In this document: positions 50,723 to 59,584 of the stretch, piece by piece | How positions within the stretch are numbered: the stretch's first letter is position 1 | How the letters are laid out: the number at the start of each line of letters is the position of its first letter | Origin: Scheffersomyces stipitis CBS 6054 | Lineage: Eukaryota > Ascomycota > Pichiomycetes > Serinales > Debaryomycetaceae | Length of the DNA stretch: 64,000 bases | Direction of reading: 5' to 3' | Assembly: GCF_000209165.1 (NCBI RefSeq) | Contig: NC_009044.1 | Location: forward strand, 868,001 to 932,000 | Translations under genes and position numbers: made by a program | Notes under the pieces: generated by a model | Told to the model about the DNA's origin: nothing | The model's database searches: none | What the model saw: only the letters and a program-made list of their open reading frames with translations

Positions 50723-50744
50723 CGGTCTGAATGAGACCGGAATT
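50723..50744. promoter_or_regulatory. CGGTCT-N5-AGACCG inverted repeat upstream of MDR1
   Basis: Perfect 6-bp inverted repeat with CGG ends at 50723-50739, about 690 bp upstream of the MDR1 ATG. Its right part GAGACCGGAATT recurs inverted at 54787-54798. Typical form of a Zn2Cys6 site; the factor is unknown (Mrr1 is a candidate by family knowledge). Confidence 0.4.
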
Positions 50745-50881
50745 AGGCCAGAACGAGAGCTGACTCTGTTAGAAATTAAGTTAGATCATGTGACCGAAAG
50801 GTGCTAGGATCGGAAATCGGAAAAACATGTCTTTCTCGGTTGTAACAGAGTCTCATAATCAGATGTAATCGGCGTTGTATT

Positions 50882-50888
50882 TTACTAA
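50882..50888. promoter_or_regulatory. TTACTAA, Yap1/Cap1-type response element
   Basis: Exact match to the fungal AP-1 site. Cap1 activates MDR1 in C. albicans under oxidants. It lies about 850 bp upstream of the ATG, further than usual, so low confidence. Confidence 0.35.
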
Positions 50889-50934
50889 CTCCTGGGTTGG
50901 GCGGTAGCAAAAGAAATTGATCTTAGTTGTTGGT

Positions 50935-50978
50935 CACGTGATGCTCAATTCTTACTGATAAACACCGAGATGCACTCA
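50935..50978 (+). promoter_or_regulatory. CACGTG...ATGCACTC composite, copy C
   Basis: CACGTG at 50935-50940 and ATGCACTC at 50970-50977; start-to-start spacing 35. One of three such pairs in the window. Confidence 0.5.
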
Positions 50979-51238
50979 TGCAGACATACGGTGGCTTACA
51001 TGAGCAGTACATATTTCCCTACATACTCGTACATGGAGACATTAATAGAAATACACATCTTCAAAATAGTGGCAATAGTCTAAATGGGAGAGTGCTTACG
51101 CAATGGCTTATGTAATACATAGATGCTATAGATAATTAAGTTCAAAGACGAAATATCCTAGTAGTTCTAATCCGAATGGAGTCTTCTTCTTCGAGTTGAC
51201 TTCTTGTGCTAGTGAACTTTCTGAAATCATGTTTTTTT

Positions 51239-51420
51239 GTCTTCGAACGACTGAGGAATTGCAAAAACAACTAGTCGGCGATATAATTCATCACGTGGTA
51301 ATTGCCCTGTGCACTGTGTATTTACATGCACTCTGTAATAACAAAGGTGGCTGATTATTAAAGAATTGACAGCATTCAGTTTGGATGCAAATTGTCTGAT
51401 TTTTTAGAGGACAGTGTCTG
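51239..51420 (+). repeat. Diverged non-coding repeat, copy A
   Basis: Shares with 54875-55078, in the same order, GTCTT, ACTxAGGAATT, CACGTG (51292), ATGCACTCT (51326), GCTGAT, ATTGACAGCAT (51365), GGATGC, TGTCTGATT and GTGTCTG, with short gaps. The two copies lie 5' and 3' of the PNGase A-like gene. Ancient dispersed repeat or paralogous promoter; it is not coding. Confidence 0.65.
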
Positions 51421-52068
51421 CTTTGTAGTTGTTAGTGTGATATTTCTGTCAGACAGCTTTAAAATATTCACATGTATTAAAATCTAAAATATTTACTCCA
51501 GAGTATATAATCTTCTTCTGACCCATATCCAAAGTTGGAGGAAACCCAGGGTTAATTCCCCAGTTGATAAGCTTAGAAGATGCCCTTAGAAGTTTGTAAA
51601 GACACTTCGAAGCGGTTTAGAAAAACCGAACTTCTTGAAAAATTTAAATAAAAAACAAGCCACATACTTGTGCCACAGCCTAGATCATAAGATGACTTGT
51701 GATCCACGAGATTTGCTGAATTTTAACTACTCCAGTTGGGAACAGGCTGTGTACAAGCTTCCTCGAGGTTTGTTCATGGAAGCTCAACAGTCATCAACTA
51801 GAAAATATAGAATTGAATGCTTACAAAAGGGGGTACTTAGAAACAAGTATGGAAACGAACCGTTGACTCGAATGGAAACAGCCGCAAAGAAAGAAAGCAG
51901 TAGATCATTGCGTAGCCTAGCGTAGTTGCATGTATTGTTCCATGAGATTTTGCCCAACTTCATAGTATGTCAATTGAGCCCATTCCGTAATGAATTACAA
52001 CATCTAGCAACAGTGGTAGTGTCGTGAATTCCAGAAATGAAAATCATTACGAGTAACATCTAAAGAAT

Positions 52069-54000
52069 TCAGCACACTTGAATGTCGGATTTGAATGCGA
52101 GTACTCTTGATTTGCTTTTAGACTTTGGGTCTCTGTGAAACCTCAGCGTGAATATATTACGTGAATATGACTCGAATGTCCAGATTGAAAGATGATTAAT
52201 CATCTCAAATACATGGTCATGTAAATTTCTGATTTCAGTAGCCTTTGAGCTAAAAATATTGTCGTGATAACCATTTGAAGCGTGAATTAAGCATCGATTT
52301 TCTTCAGATATAGAGACCACTTTATCTGTGTTCCATCCAAGATTACGTTGTACGTGGAATAACAGATCAATGGCACTTCCGTCAAAGACGTCTAACAGTA
52401 TAAACTGCGAGCTATACCTTTGCAAGGTGTACTCATCGAGCGAAATGTTTCTATTACGCCGATCTTCTCTAAACTCGCCTCCATTTGAACTCGTTTGATT
52501 CACAGTGAAAGTTAGTAGGGACTCGTTCTTCAAAGAAAATTGAAGAATCGACTGATGGTAAGAATTAACATGTTGTGAACTAGAAGCTACTTTGTCGGAA
52601 TAAATTCTATATTGTAAAGCAGCTTTATGAGTTTCGTTGGTTCCAGACCTCAATATCTCGCCTTGAGAAGTCAAAATGTCTTCGTTTTCCCAAAGCAAGA
52701 TATTGCCAGACATGTACCATTCTGTATTGACTTGATTATCGCCCTTCAGTATTGACTTTTCAGAAGAAACAGATGTAAATTCCTTAACACTATAATCGTC
52801 CATCAGGGAAAATACTTTTTCAACCTCTAAGGGAAACACATCGTTAACTGGTGAGACAAGTTGGACTTCTAAGGTGGATTTCTGATCCCACAAAAGTGGC
52901 AAATAGGCAGCCAAATTTACTTCATACGTAAGTCCGGTGAAGCTAGCATAAGGGGCAATAGGTCCTGAGTAACCACTAGGAATGATGGAGTTAGAGTGAA
53001 ACAAATCTGGCTTTGGTTCGATAGTAGCAATTAGTTCTTCATTAATGAAAATGTTCAAACGACGAAACGGAGAATTTCTACTTTTGAAAAGGTCGTCAGA
53101 CTTTCCAGCGGAGACAAATAATTCTAGGTCGGCAGCAAATGTCTTTCCGCTGAACTTTGGTAATTCAATTAAGAACTTGTCGTTCTTCGACAAGTCAAAT
53201 ACTTCTCCATTTTCTTTGGTCAATGCTATTATTTCGTTTGCAGGCACGGTTGAATTGAAAAGCGAACTCACTGTGATTGGAGAATCTATAGCAGGTTTTT
53301 CTTTTTCGCAGTTTGCTAATGTAAGAGAAAGCGAAAAACTAATTTTGTCATGGCTTCCTTCCAAGAATTGTACTTTGAATTGGTTACTATTTTTACCAAA
53401 GAGTGAAATATACTTGGAAATTTCTTTACTAGTGCTTGAGTAGGTTGTAGTGTCTGTCTTAGTTAAAGGTGTGGAGCTTCTCCATACTGGATGACCATCG
53501 ATGGATATTTCAAATACATTGACACTTTCACTGTCGTCGTCTTCATTGTTGGTGATGTTTAATGTCAAGAAAACAGAGTCAAATTCGAAGTCTTCAAATT
53601 TAGTGAAAGTAGCACTCAATCCGTTTTCTAATTTCTGGTTCTCAAAGACTGTAGTATTCATTGTTTTTGCCTCCCAGGGAATCCTTTCATATTGGCTCTC
53701 GAATATATGCACAGGTTCTCCATCGATTGGAGGCAATGACACCCACTCAACTTCGAAATAGCCAAAGTTTCTGACGGAATCGTTCGAATAGCGGTATCGA
53801 ACAAACAAGAATAAACAAAATGAAAGCAATGATAGAATAATACTAAGTAAGATGGATAGGACCCACTTCTTAGACATCGATTCTTTGAAAGGTAAAAGCC
53901 GATAAGAGACATCTAGAGCATTTTGGTAATACTTATTATCTTGGAAGTAGTAGGTGTTTTTTTCAGCCGCTACTTCATCCTTAAAGTCTTCTTCTGACAT
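52069..54000 (-). CDS. PNGase A-like (peptide:N-glycanase A family) type II membrane glycoprotein
   Basis: 643 residues from the first in-frame ATG at 54000; a TTG extension is not used. A cytosolic N-terminus of about 43 residues is followed by one membrane span (about 45-67) and a large lumenal part with many NxS/T sites. Two segments are diagnostic of the PNGaseA family: 'VNVFEISIDGHPVWRSSTP' followed by 'EISKYISLFG' (about 160-195), and 'SPFRRLNIFINEELIATIEP...YASFTGLTYEVNLAAYLPLLWD' (about 330-385). Plant and fungal PNGase A removes N-glycans from peptides at acidic pH. It has no S. cerevisiae orthologue that I recall. Activity is inferred from family only. Its C-terminal half is less conserved. 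Confidence 0.8.
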   Translation of the reverse strand: MSEEDFKDEVAAEKNTYYFQDNKYYQNALDVSYRLLPFKESMSKKWVLSILLSIILSLLSFCLFLFVRYRYSNDSVRNFGYFEVEWVSLPPIDGEPVHIFESQYERIPWEAKTMNTTVFENQKLENGLSATFTKFEDFEFDSVFLTLNITNNEDDDSESVNVFEISIDGHPVWRSSTPLTKTDTTTYSSTSKEISKYISLFGKNSNQFKVQFLEGSHDKISFSLSLTLANCEKEKPAIDSPITVSSLFNSTVPANEIIALTKENGEVFDLSKNDKFLIELPKFSGKTFAADLELFVSAGKSDDLFKSRNSPFRRLNIFINEELIATIEPKPDLFHSNSIIPSGYSGPIAPYASFTGLTYEVNLAAYLPLLWDQKSTLEVQLVSPVNDVFPLEVEKVFSLMDDYSVKEFTSVSSEKSILKGDNQVNTEWYMSGNILLWENEDILTSQGEILRSGTNETHKAALQYRIYSDKVASSSQHVNSYHQSILQFSLKNESLLTFTVNQTSSNGGEFREDRRNRNISLDEYTLQRYSSQFILLDVFDGSAIDLLFHVQRNLGWNTDKVVSISEENRCLIHASNGYHDNIFSSKATEIRNLHDHVFEMINHLSIWTFESYSRNIFTLRFHRDPKSKSKSRVLAFKSDIQVC

Positions 54001-54562
54001 TCTGACAATTGGTTGAAAAGAAAATAATTCAAATGTAATTTCAAAATATAATTTCAAAAAGACAACTGAAATTCGTAATTATATTTGAATGATGGCACTT
54101 AGGCAAAAAATATTTCAAGTGCAATTCTTATCAGGGATAAGAATAAACTCCCTAAATTTAAAAGCCACAAAATATACAGGAGAAAAAGTCTATAATTGCA
54201 AAGTGTAATTAAGCAATATAGTGTTCACAATTGGTTTTCTAGTGGTGTAAGCAATTTCTAGTTACTTGGGTGTATTGAAGGAGATTCCTACATTGACGTT
54301 ATCAGTTTCACCATGTCGAATTCGAAACCTTGGACTTTGTAAGACATGAACCGGCTTCTTCTGTCTAACCATACCTCGGCAATTTCTGAATTTTTGCAAG
54401 AATTCAATATCTGTTGCAGCCAAAATTTCGTATGAAGGGGCTTTGTCTGAACTGTAAATATTTTGACAATGGCGAAATAGTTTTAGCAATATTATAGAAA
54501 ATCTACTATAGAATTAGAGTTGCAATCCAAATCGCATCAATGAAGACTTTTACTTTTCAGTT

Positions 54563-54594
54563 TAATGTTGACTTCTCCGAGTAAGTCAACATTA
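54563..54594. repeat. 12-bp perfect inverted repeat, 8-nt loop
   Basis: TAATGTTGACTT (54563-54574) and AAGTCAACATTA (54583-54594), loop CTCCGAGT. The strongest hairpin noticed in the window; function unknown. Confidence 0.8.
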
Positions 54595-54771
54595 GACATT
54601 TGTACCGTTCATAGCATTCTGGCTCTGTTGAAGGCTGAAGAACTCACAAACCAAAAGGTGTCTTCTTCCTTTTATGGTATAGAAAATTCCTAGGATGGTT
54701 TGAATATTTGGTCGGTATGGACCTACTTTTAATAAGTTTTACCAGATTCAGACCGTGGCATTATTATATGA

Positions 54772-54798
54772 ACCGGAAATTGAACCAATTCCGGTCTC
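54772..54798. promoter_or_regulatory. CCGG inverted repeat sharing a 12-mer with the MDR1 upstream region
   Basis: ACCGGAAATTG...CAATTCCGGT, one unpaired A. AATTCCGGTCTC (54787-54798) is the reverse complement of 50733-50744. Confidence 0.4.
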
Positions 54799-54874
54799 TA
54801 CTTTGAATAAAACATGAAAGGTATTAAACCGAAAGGGCTCTTCGTTCTGTGAAGCTAATTGTCTGTGAAGTTCT

Positions 54875-55078
54875 GTCTTGTAAAAACTAAGGAATTATAT
54901 AAGCAATACATGACGAATAGAACCATTAGCACGTGTCGATTTCCTCGTGAGTTCTAAATTATATGCACTCTCGATAAAAAATAGCTGATGGAGATTGCTA
55001 TTATTAGAAGTATTGACAGCATGCACGGTGGATGCTATTAATATCCGGGTGTCTGATTTCTTTGTGGGCAAGTGTCTG
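54875..55078 (+). repeat. Diverged non-coding repeat, copy B
   Basis: Homologous to 51239-51420 in the same orientation; contains CACGTG (54930), ATGCACTC (54963), ATTGACAGCAT (55012-55022) and GTGTCTGAT twice. Shared islands are in the same order with similar spacing. Confidence 0.65.
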
Positions 55079-55245
55079 ATATCGGGATATTACAGTGCTC
55101 GATGTCGGTCAGCCAGCACGTCACAGCCACAAAATTCTGTCACAGCCCCAGGCAGATCGTAAAATTTGTCTGGTGGGGAAATAGTCTGCGGCAGACGTGT
55201 CGCACTATTGCACTAGTTTTCCAAATTAGACGAGCTGTTAATTAC

Positions 55246-55262
55246 TGCGGCACGGATGTAAT
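55246..55262 (+). repeat. 17-mer TGCGGCACGGATGTAAT, copy 2
   Basis: Exact copy of 50494-50510, same orientation, 4.75 kb apart. Confidence 0.7.
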
Positions 55263-55323
55263 TCCGACAAGCATTTTTTAGACGTGTAAATTTTCTAAGG
55301 GGCATTGCTCGAAAAGTGTCATC

Positions 55324-55343
55324 CAGACAGACAGACAGACAGA
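55324..55343. repeat. (CAGA)5 microsatellite
   Basis: Five perfect tetranucleotide units in the chitin synthase upstream region; likely to vary between strains. Confidence 0.85.
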
Positions 55344-55933
55344 GAATGGCAGAAGATGACGGGAGGTTGAGATATTAATTTGGCTAAGCAAAATATCACC
55401 ATCGATGACTTGAAAGTGGGCCAACCACCGGAAGAGACAAGTTGGAACCGAGGTCCAGGTGACGGGTAAAGTGTCAAAAGAGACGTTAACTGAGCTCAGG
55501 TCATTTTGCTGGCTTTGTGATATTCGCGCCAACTTAACGAGGCTGATCTGTTTACGAATCTGTTACAGATTAAAGGTGGAAATTTTCAGCGAACAGATAT
55601 ATAGTGGACTTTTCCTCGGGTTGCTGAAGTAGTGTAGAAATAGACTATTTCACTTGCTCGTTCATTTACCTAGATAGGGCTATAGTAGACACATACGTTC
55701 TAGATCATACGCAGAGTAGCTGTCATACATCTACTACCTAGCCAATACTGTTCCCAACACTCAACTCAGTTCCAAAGTCAACACTTGTACTGAGGATTGT
55801 CTGAACTACACGTGAATACTGAACAGCCTTTGTTTCAACTTGTCAGGTTAACTTCAGTTCAGTTTCAGCATCAACTTATTCAAGCCTAAACACAGCTCTA
55901 TATCGACTCCACATTAAGAGAGATAACCATATC

Positions 55934-58900
55934 ATGAGTCAATACAACCATCCCTCTTATACGCCCTATCGTGGCAGTGGAGGCTCCAGCGAATATCTCA
56001 ATCCAAACCAACAGAACCAGGGATTCAATTACAACGATAGCACCAGCTCCGTCAACTTCCAGCAGCCAGAGCCGGCTTACGACAGAAGAGGCTCTGCAGC
56101 ATCCTTTGAAGATTCCTACTACCACGACGACAGCCAATTTGAACATCCCCAAAACGTGCAAAACCACCACAATACCAGCCAGAATCTCGATCCCACGGCG
56201 ATTTTCAACACCAGCCATCTCCAGGCAAACAACTTGACTCCAATCCGCACTCCCAACGATCCCTTCTACGATAACGAGTACGAAATGGATCAGTTCAACC
56301 ATAATGGAAACGGTAATAGCAACTTCAACAGCCATAACCAGAACTATTCACAGCCATTGCCTCAGTATGTGGAATACACGTCTAACCACGATTTCCATCA
56401 GGCTTTCGTACCCAACGTATACGACGAAGCTGATGAAGATGAAAGAGAGTTTGATCAACAAATTCAGTATAACCAATTCGAGGGTGATCATTACGATTTG
56501 GCCACGGTTCAAGTCCAGCCACCTTCCATTATCGATATGCCTCCACCTCCTCCCATTTCGGATGATGATGAAGATAACGAGGATTCTCCATTCCAAGACG
56601 TTCTGTATCACGAACCTCCTCCACCCAAGCCCCAAATTGGTATAGCCCCTGGTCTCAACGGACACTTGGTGTTAGATTGTCCTGTGGCGACAGAATTGCT
56701 TTCCAAGTTTCCTGACTATAAGGCCGGTGAAAAGGACGGTGGTTTATCAAGAGAATTCTCCTATATGAGATACACGGCTGTTACATGTGGTCCTTCCAAC
56801 TTCTACAGAGATGGGTACATCTTACGTCCAGTCCATTATCCCATTCCCCGTCAGACAGAAATTATGATTGTAGTCACTATGTACAACGAAAGTGACATCC
56901 TTTTGGCCAGAACCTTGAAGGGAATCTTCAAGAACATCAAACATTTGGAGTCTCGAAACAGAAACTCCACCTGGGGTAAGGATTCGTGGAAAAAAATCGT
57001 TGTTTGTATAGTGTCTGATGGTCGTTCCAAGATCCATGAGAGAGCCCAGGCTCTTCTTGCAGCATTGGGAGTCTACCAGGATGGACTTGCCAAAAGTAGA
57101 GTCGATGACAAAAAGACTCAGGCCCATGTATACGAGTATACCACGAGAGTGGGGATCTCCAGTGTCACCGATACTGTGAAATTAACTACCGAAAAGATAG
57201 TGCCAGTGCAGTTGCTCTTCTGTTTGAAAGAGAATAACGCCAAGAAGATCAATTCTCATAGATGGTGTTTCCAGGCTTTGGGCCAAGTTCTAGACCCTAA
57301 AATTGTAGTTTTGCTCGATGCGGGAACCCAGCCCTCGGGTAAGTCGTTATATCACTTGTGGAAGGAATTCGACAAGGACCACCGAGTCGCTGGTGCCTGT
57401 GGTGAAATTAGAGCATCTTTGAAGAAGAGACAGATCCTCACCAATCCCATCGTATACGGACAAAATTTTGAGTATAAGATCTCCAATATTTTGGATAAAC
57501 CCACCGAGTCTGTCTTTGGATTCATTTCCGTCTTGCCTGGTGCTTTTTCTGCCTACAGGTTTTGTGCCTTGCAAAATGACGTCAATGGCAAGGGCCCTCT
57601 TGAAAAATACTTCAAGGGTGAGTTCATGCACAGCAGTGGAGAGTTGGATCCAAATGATGATGAGTACCAATTGAAAAAGACCCAGCAGAAGGAAGAAGCA
57701 GGTATCTTCACCTCCAATATGTACTTGGCTGAAGATAGAATTCTCTGTTACGAGCTTGTTGCCAAGAAGGATTGTAGTTGGTTGTTGAGATATTGTAAGA
57801 GTGCTAGTGCTGAAACTGATGTACCTGAAGGTTTGGCTGAATTCATCTTACAAAGAAGAAGATGGTTGAATGGTTCGTTTTTCGCAGCTATCTACGCCTT
57901 GGTGCATTTTGCAAAGATCTGGGGTTCGTCGCACTCTTTTGGTAGAAAGGTCTTCCTTCATATCGAGTTCTTCTATCAGTTCTTGAACTTGGTAATCTCC
58001 TGGTTCGCTATCGGTTCTTATTTCCTAGTTTTCAGAATTTTGACTACTTCTCTTGCCGACCCTGCTTTGGGCTTTGCTCCTGGTAAAGTCTTGTCTGTTA
58101 TCTTCCTTTGGATGTACCTTGCCTCTATTGTTACTACGTTTGTCTTGAGTTTTGGTAACAAACCAAAGGGTACAGAGAGGTTCTACATTGTGATTGTTGT
58201 TTTCTTTGCTATATTGATGGCGTATATGATCTTTGCTGCTCTATTTATGGCTATCCACTCCATTCAAGAAATTTATCGATCACATACAAAAATCACAGTT
58301 GCTCTTTTCATCCAGAATTCTCAGTTCAGAGACTTGGTAGTGGCCACTTCATCCACGTATGCATTATACTTCCTTGCCTCGTTTCTTTACTTCGAGCCAT
58401 GGCACATGTTCACTTCGTTTGTGCAATACATTTTGTTGTCTCCATCGTACGTGAATGTTCTTAATATCTATGCCTTCTGTAACATCGACGATATTTCTTG
58501 GGGTACCAAAGGTGACACTGGTGGAGCTCTGTTGGGTGAGGCCAAGCTTAGAGAAGATGGTACTTTCGATGTCAGTATACCAATTCTCAAGGAAGAAATC
58601 AACCAGTCGTACTTGAATCAATTAGAAAAGATCAAGAATCCATGGGTTGAGAACGATTCCAAACAGGCTACTTCCAACGAAGACTATTATGCCTTTATCA
58701 GATCCATGACGGTGTTGATTTGGATGATCACCAACTTCATCATTGTAGCGATTGTCTTGGAAACAGGTGGTTTCAACCAGTTTGAGTCTGCAACAGGCCT
58801 TCAAGTTGAAAAGGACAAACGTGCTAAGGTCTTTTTGACTGTGGTATTGTGGATGGTGGCATTTATGGCATTGTTCAGATTTATTGGATGTGTCTTGTAT

Positions 58901-58966
58901 TTAATTCAAAGGTTGGGTAGAAAGCTCAAGCCTTCGGAACATGCTACTTCGGGTAAGCCCTTCTGA
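55934..58966 (+). CDS. Class I chitin synthase (ScChs1 / CaChs2-CaChs8 type)
   Basis: 1010 residues, ATG at 55934 (C. albicans Chs2 is 1009). A disordered N-terminus of about 240 residues rich in Asn, Gln, Ser and Tyr precedes the Chitin_synth_1N region ('MRYTAVTCGPSNFYRDGY'). The GT2 core shows 'VCIVSDGRSKI' (about 358-368), 'KKINSHRWCFQA', 'LLDAGTQPSG', 'ILDKPTESVFGFISVLPGA', 'YLAEDRILCYEL' with the catalytic EDR (about 600) and the product motif 'QRRRWLNG' (about 640). Seven or so C-terminal membrane segments follow. 'FGNKPKGTERFY' and 'TNFIIVAIVLETGG' are class I features, distinct from class II Chs2 of baker's yeast. It polymerises UDP-GlcNAc into chitin at the plasma membrane, usually for repair after cell separation. 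Confidence 0.94.
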   Translation: MSQYNHPSYTPYRGSGGSSEYLNPNQQNQGFNYNDSTSSVNFQQPEPAYDRRGSAASFEDSYYHDDSQFEHPQNVQNHHNTSQNLDPTAIFNTSHLQANNLTPIRTPNDPFYDNEYEMDQFNHNGNGNSNFNSHNQNYSQPLPQYVEYTSNHDFHQAFVPNVYDEADEDEREFDQQIQYNQFEGDHYDLATVQVQPPSIIDMPPPPPISDDDEDNEDSPFQDVLYHEPPPPKPQIGIAPGLNGHLVLDCPVATELLSKFPDYKAGEKDGGLSREFSYMRYTAVTCGPSNFYRDGYILRPVHYPIPRQTEIMIVVTMYNESDILLARTLKGIFKNIKHLESRNRNSTWGKDSWKKIVVCIVSDGRSKIHERAQALLAALGVYQDGLAKSRVDDKKTQAHVYEYTTRVGISSVTDTVKLTTEKIVPVQLLFCLKENNAKKINSHRWCFQALGQVLDPKIVVLLDAGTQPSGKSLYHLWKEFDKDHRVAGACGEIRASLKKRQILTNPIVYGQNFEYKISNILDKPTESVFGFISVLPGAFSAYRFCALQNDVNGKGPLEKYFKGEFMHSSGELDPNDDEYQLKKTQQKEEAGIFTSNMYLAEDRILCYELVAKKDCSWLLRYCKSASAETDVPEGLAEFILQRRRWLNGSFFAAIYALVHFAKIWGSSHSFGRKVFLHIEFFYQFLNLVISWFAIGSYFLVFRILTTSLADPALGFAPGKVLSVIFLWMYLASIVTTFVLSFGNKPKGTERFYIVIVVFFAILMAYMIFAALFMAIHSIQEIYRSHTKITVALFIQNSQFRDLVVATSSTYALYFLASFLYFEPWHMFTSFVQYILLSPSYVNVLNIYAFCNIDDISWGTKGDTGGALLGEAKLREDGTFDVSIPILKEEINQSYLNQLEKIKNPWVENDSKQATSNEDYYAFIRSMTVLIWMITNFIIVAIVLETGGFNQFESATGLQVEKDKRAKVFLTVVLWMVAFMALFRFIGCVLYLIQRLGRKLKPSEHATSGKPF

Positions 58967-59584
58967 GATTGGATGATCGTTAGAACCTTAATATGTAAAT
59001 TCAACTTTAAGTGAGTAAAATAATTCATGAACCTATGTGTGACGTATTCAATTTGAGATTATTGAAAGTTATTTCTTGCTTGCTTCAAATGTAGTCAAAA
59101 ATAATTAGATTAATTGGCTAAGTGAAGAATAATCGAAATGTAGCAAACGAAGCTTTCGAGAGCTAATGATCAACCCACAAAGTTGGCCCCATGAAGCTAT
59201 GAGTTCTTCACAACTAAGACGTTTCTATAATTTGAGTTCAACGTTTGTTCAAGACGTTAAAAGAAGAAAACCTATGAGAACACCTTAATTCATATCCCAT
59301 TATCTGGATTGCTTTCTCGTACCAATGCCGGCCACACTTTCATCGCTAATTACTCCTAAAAATTGTATAAGTCCTTATCTGGTTTTTTTTTCAATTCCGC
59401 GATTTTTTCGCAGCCAGAATCGTCTTGCAGTAATCTGAGTCATGAAGAATTGCGAAATCGGCACGCGGTTCCGCACTGTGGGCTGCTATGTCATAACGGT
59501 TTTTCGGTACTAAAAGTGGTGAAAAATTTCCCCATAGTTGAATTTCTTTCCTACTTTAAGACTTTTGAAAACTCACCACTAGTT
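58967..59584. other. Intergenic region upstream of the YHR112C-like gene
   Basis: 618 bp. CTGTGG (59476-59481) inside GCACTGTGG resembles the Met31/32 site AAACTGTGG, about 105 bp upstream of the next ATG. The frame of the next gene is open from a TTG at 59363, but the extension matches nothing. Confidence 0.45.

Larger units (their letters stand above)
50033..52068. other. 2-kb spacer upstream of MDR1-like gene, with repeated non-coding motifs
   Basis: No supportable gene: a 96-codon frame near 51635 begins at TTG and lacks signatures. It holds the MDR1 promoter, a CGGTCT-N5-AGACCG inverted repeat (50723-50739), a Yap1/Cap1-type TTACTAA (50882), two CACGTG...ATGCACTC composites, a 17-mer repeated at 55246, and a roughly 180-bp segment homologous to 54875-55078. 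Confidence 0.6.
54001..55933. other. 1.9-kb spacer between PNGase A-like and chitin synthase genes
   Basis: Divergent promoters with no supportable gene. Contents: a 12-bp perfect hairpin at 54563-54594, a CCGG inverted repeat at 54772-54795, repeat copy B, the second 17-mer copy (55246), a (CAGA)5 microsatellite (55324-55343) and a chitin synthase leader. Confidence 0.6.

Noticed and set aside
51635..51925. 96-codon frame in the MDR1/PNGase spacer
   Set aside because: Starts at TTG; from its first ATG about 77 residues remain with no recognisable feature.
59363..59584. 74-codon N-terminal extension of the YHR112C-like enzyme
   Set aside because: Begins at TTG and matches nothing; the family starts at MPGFSTN.
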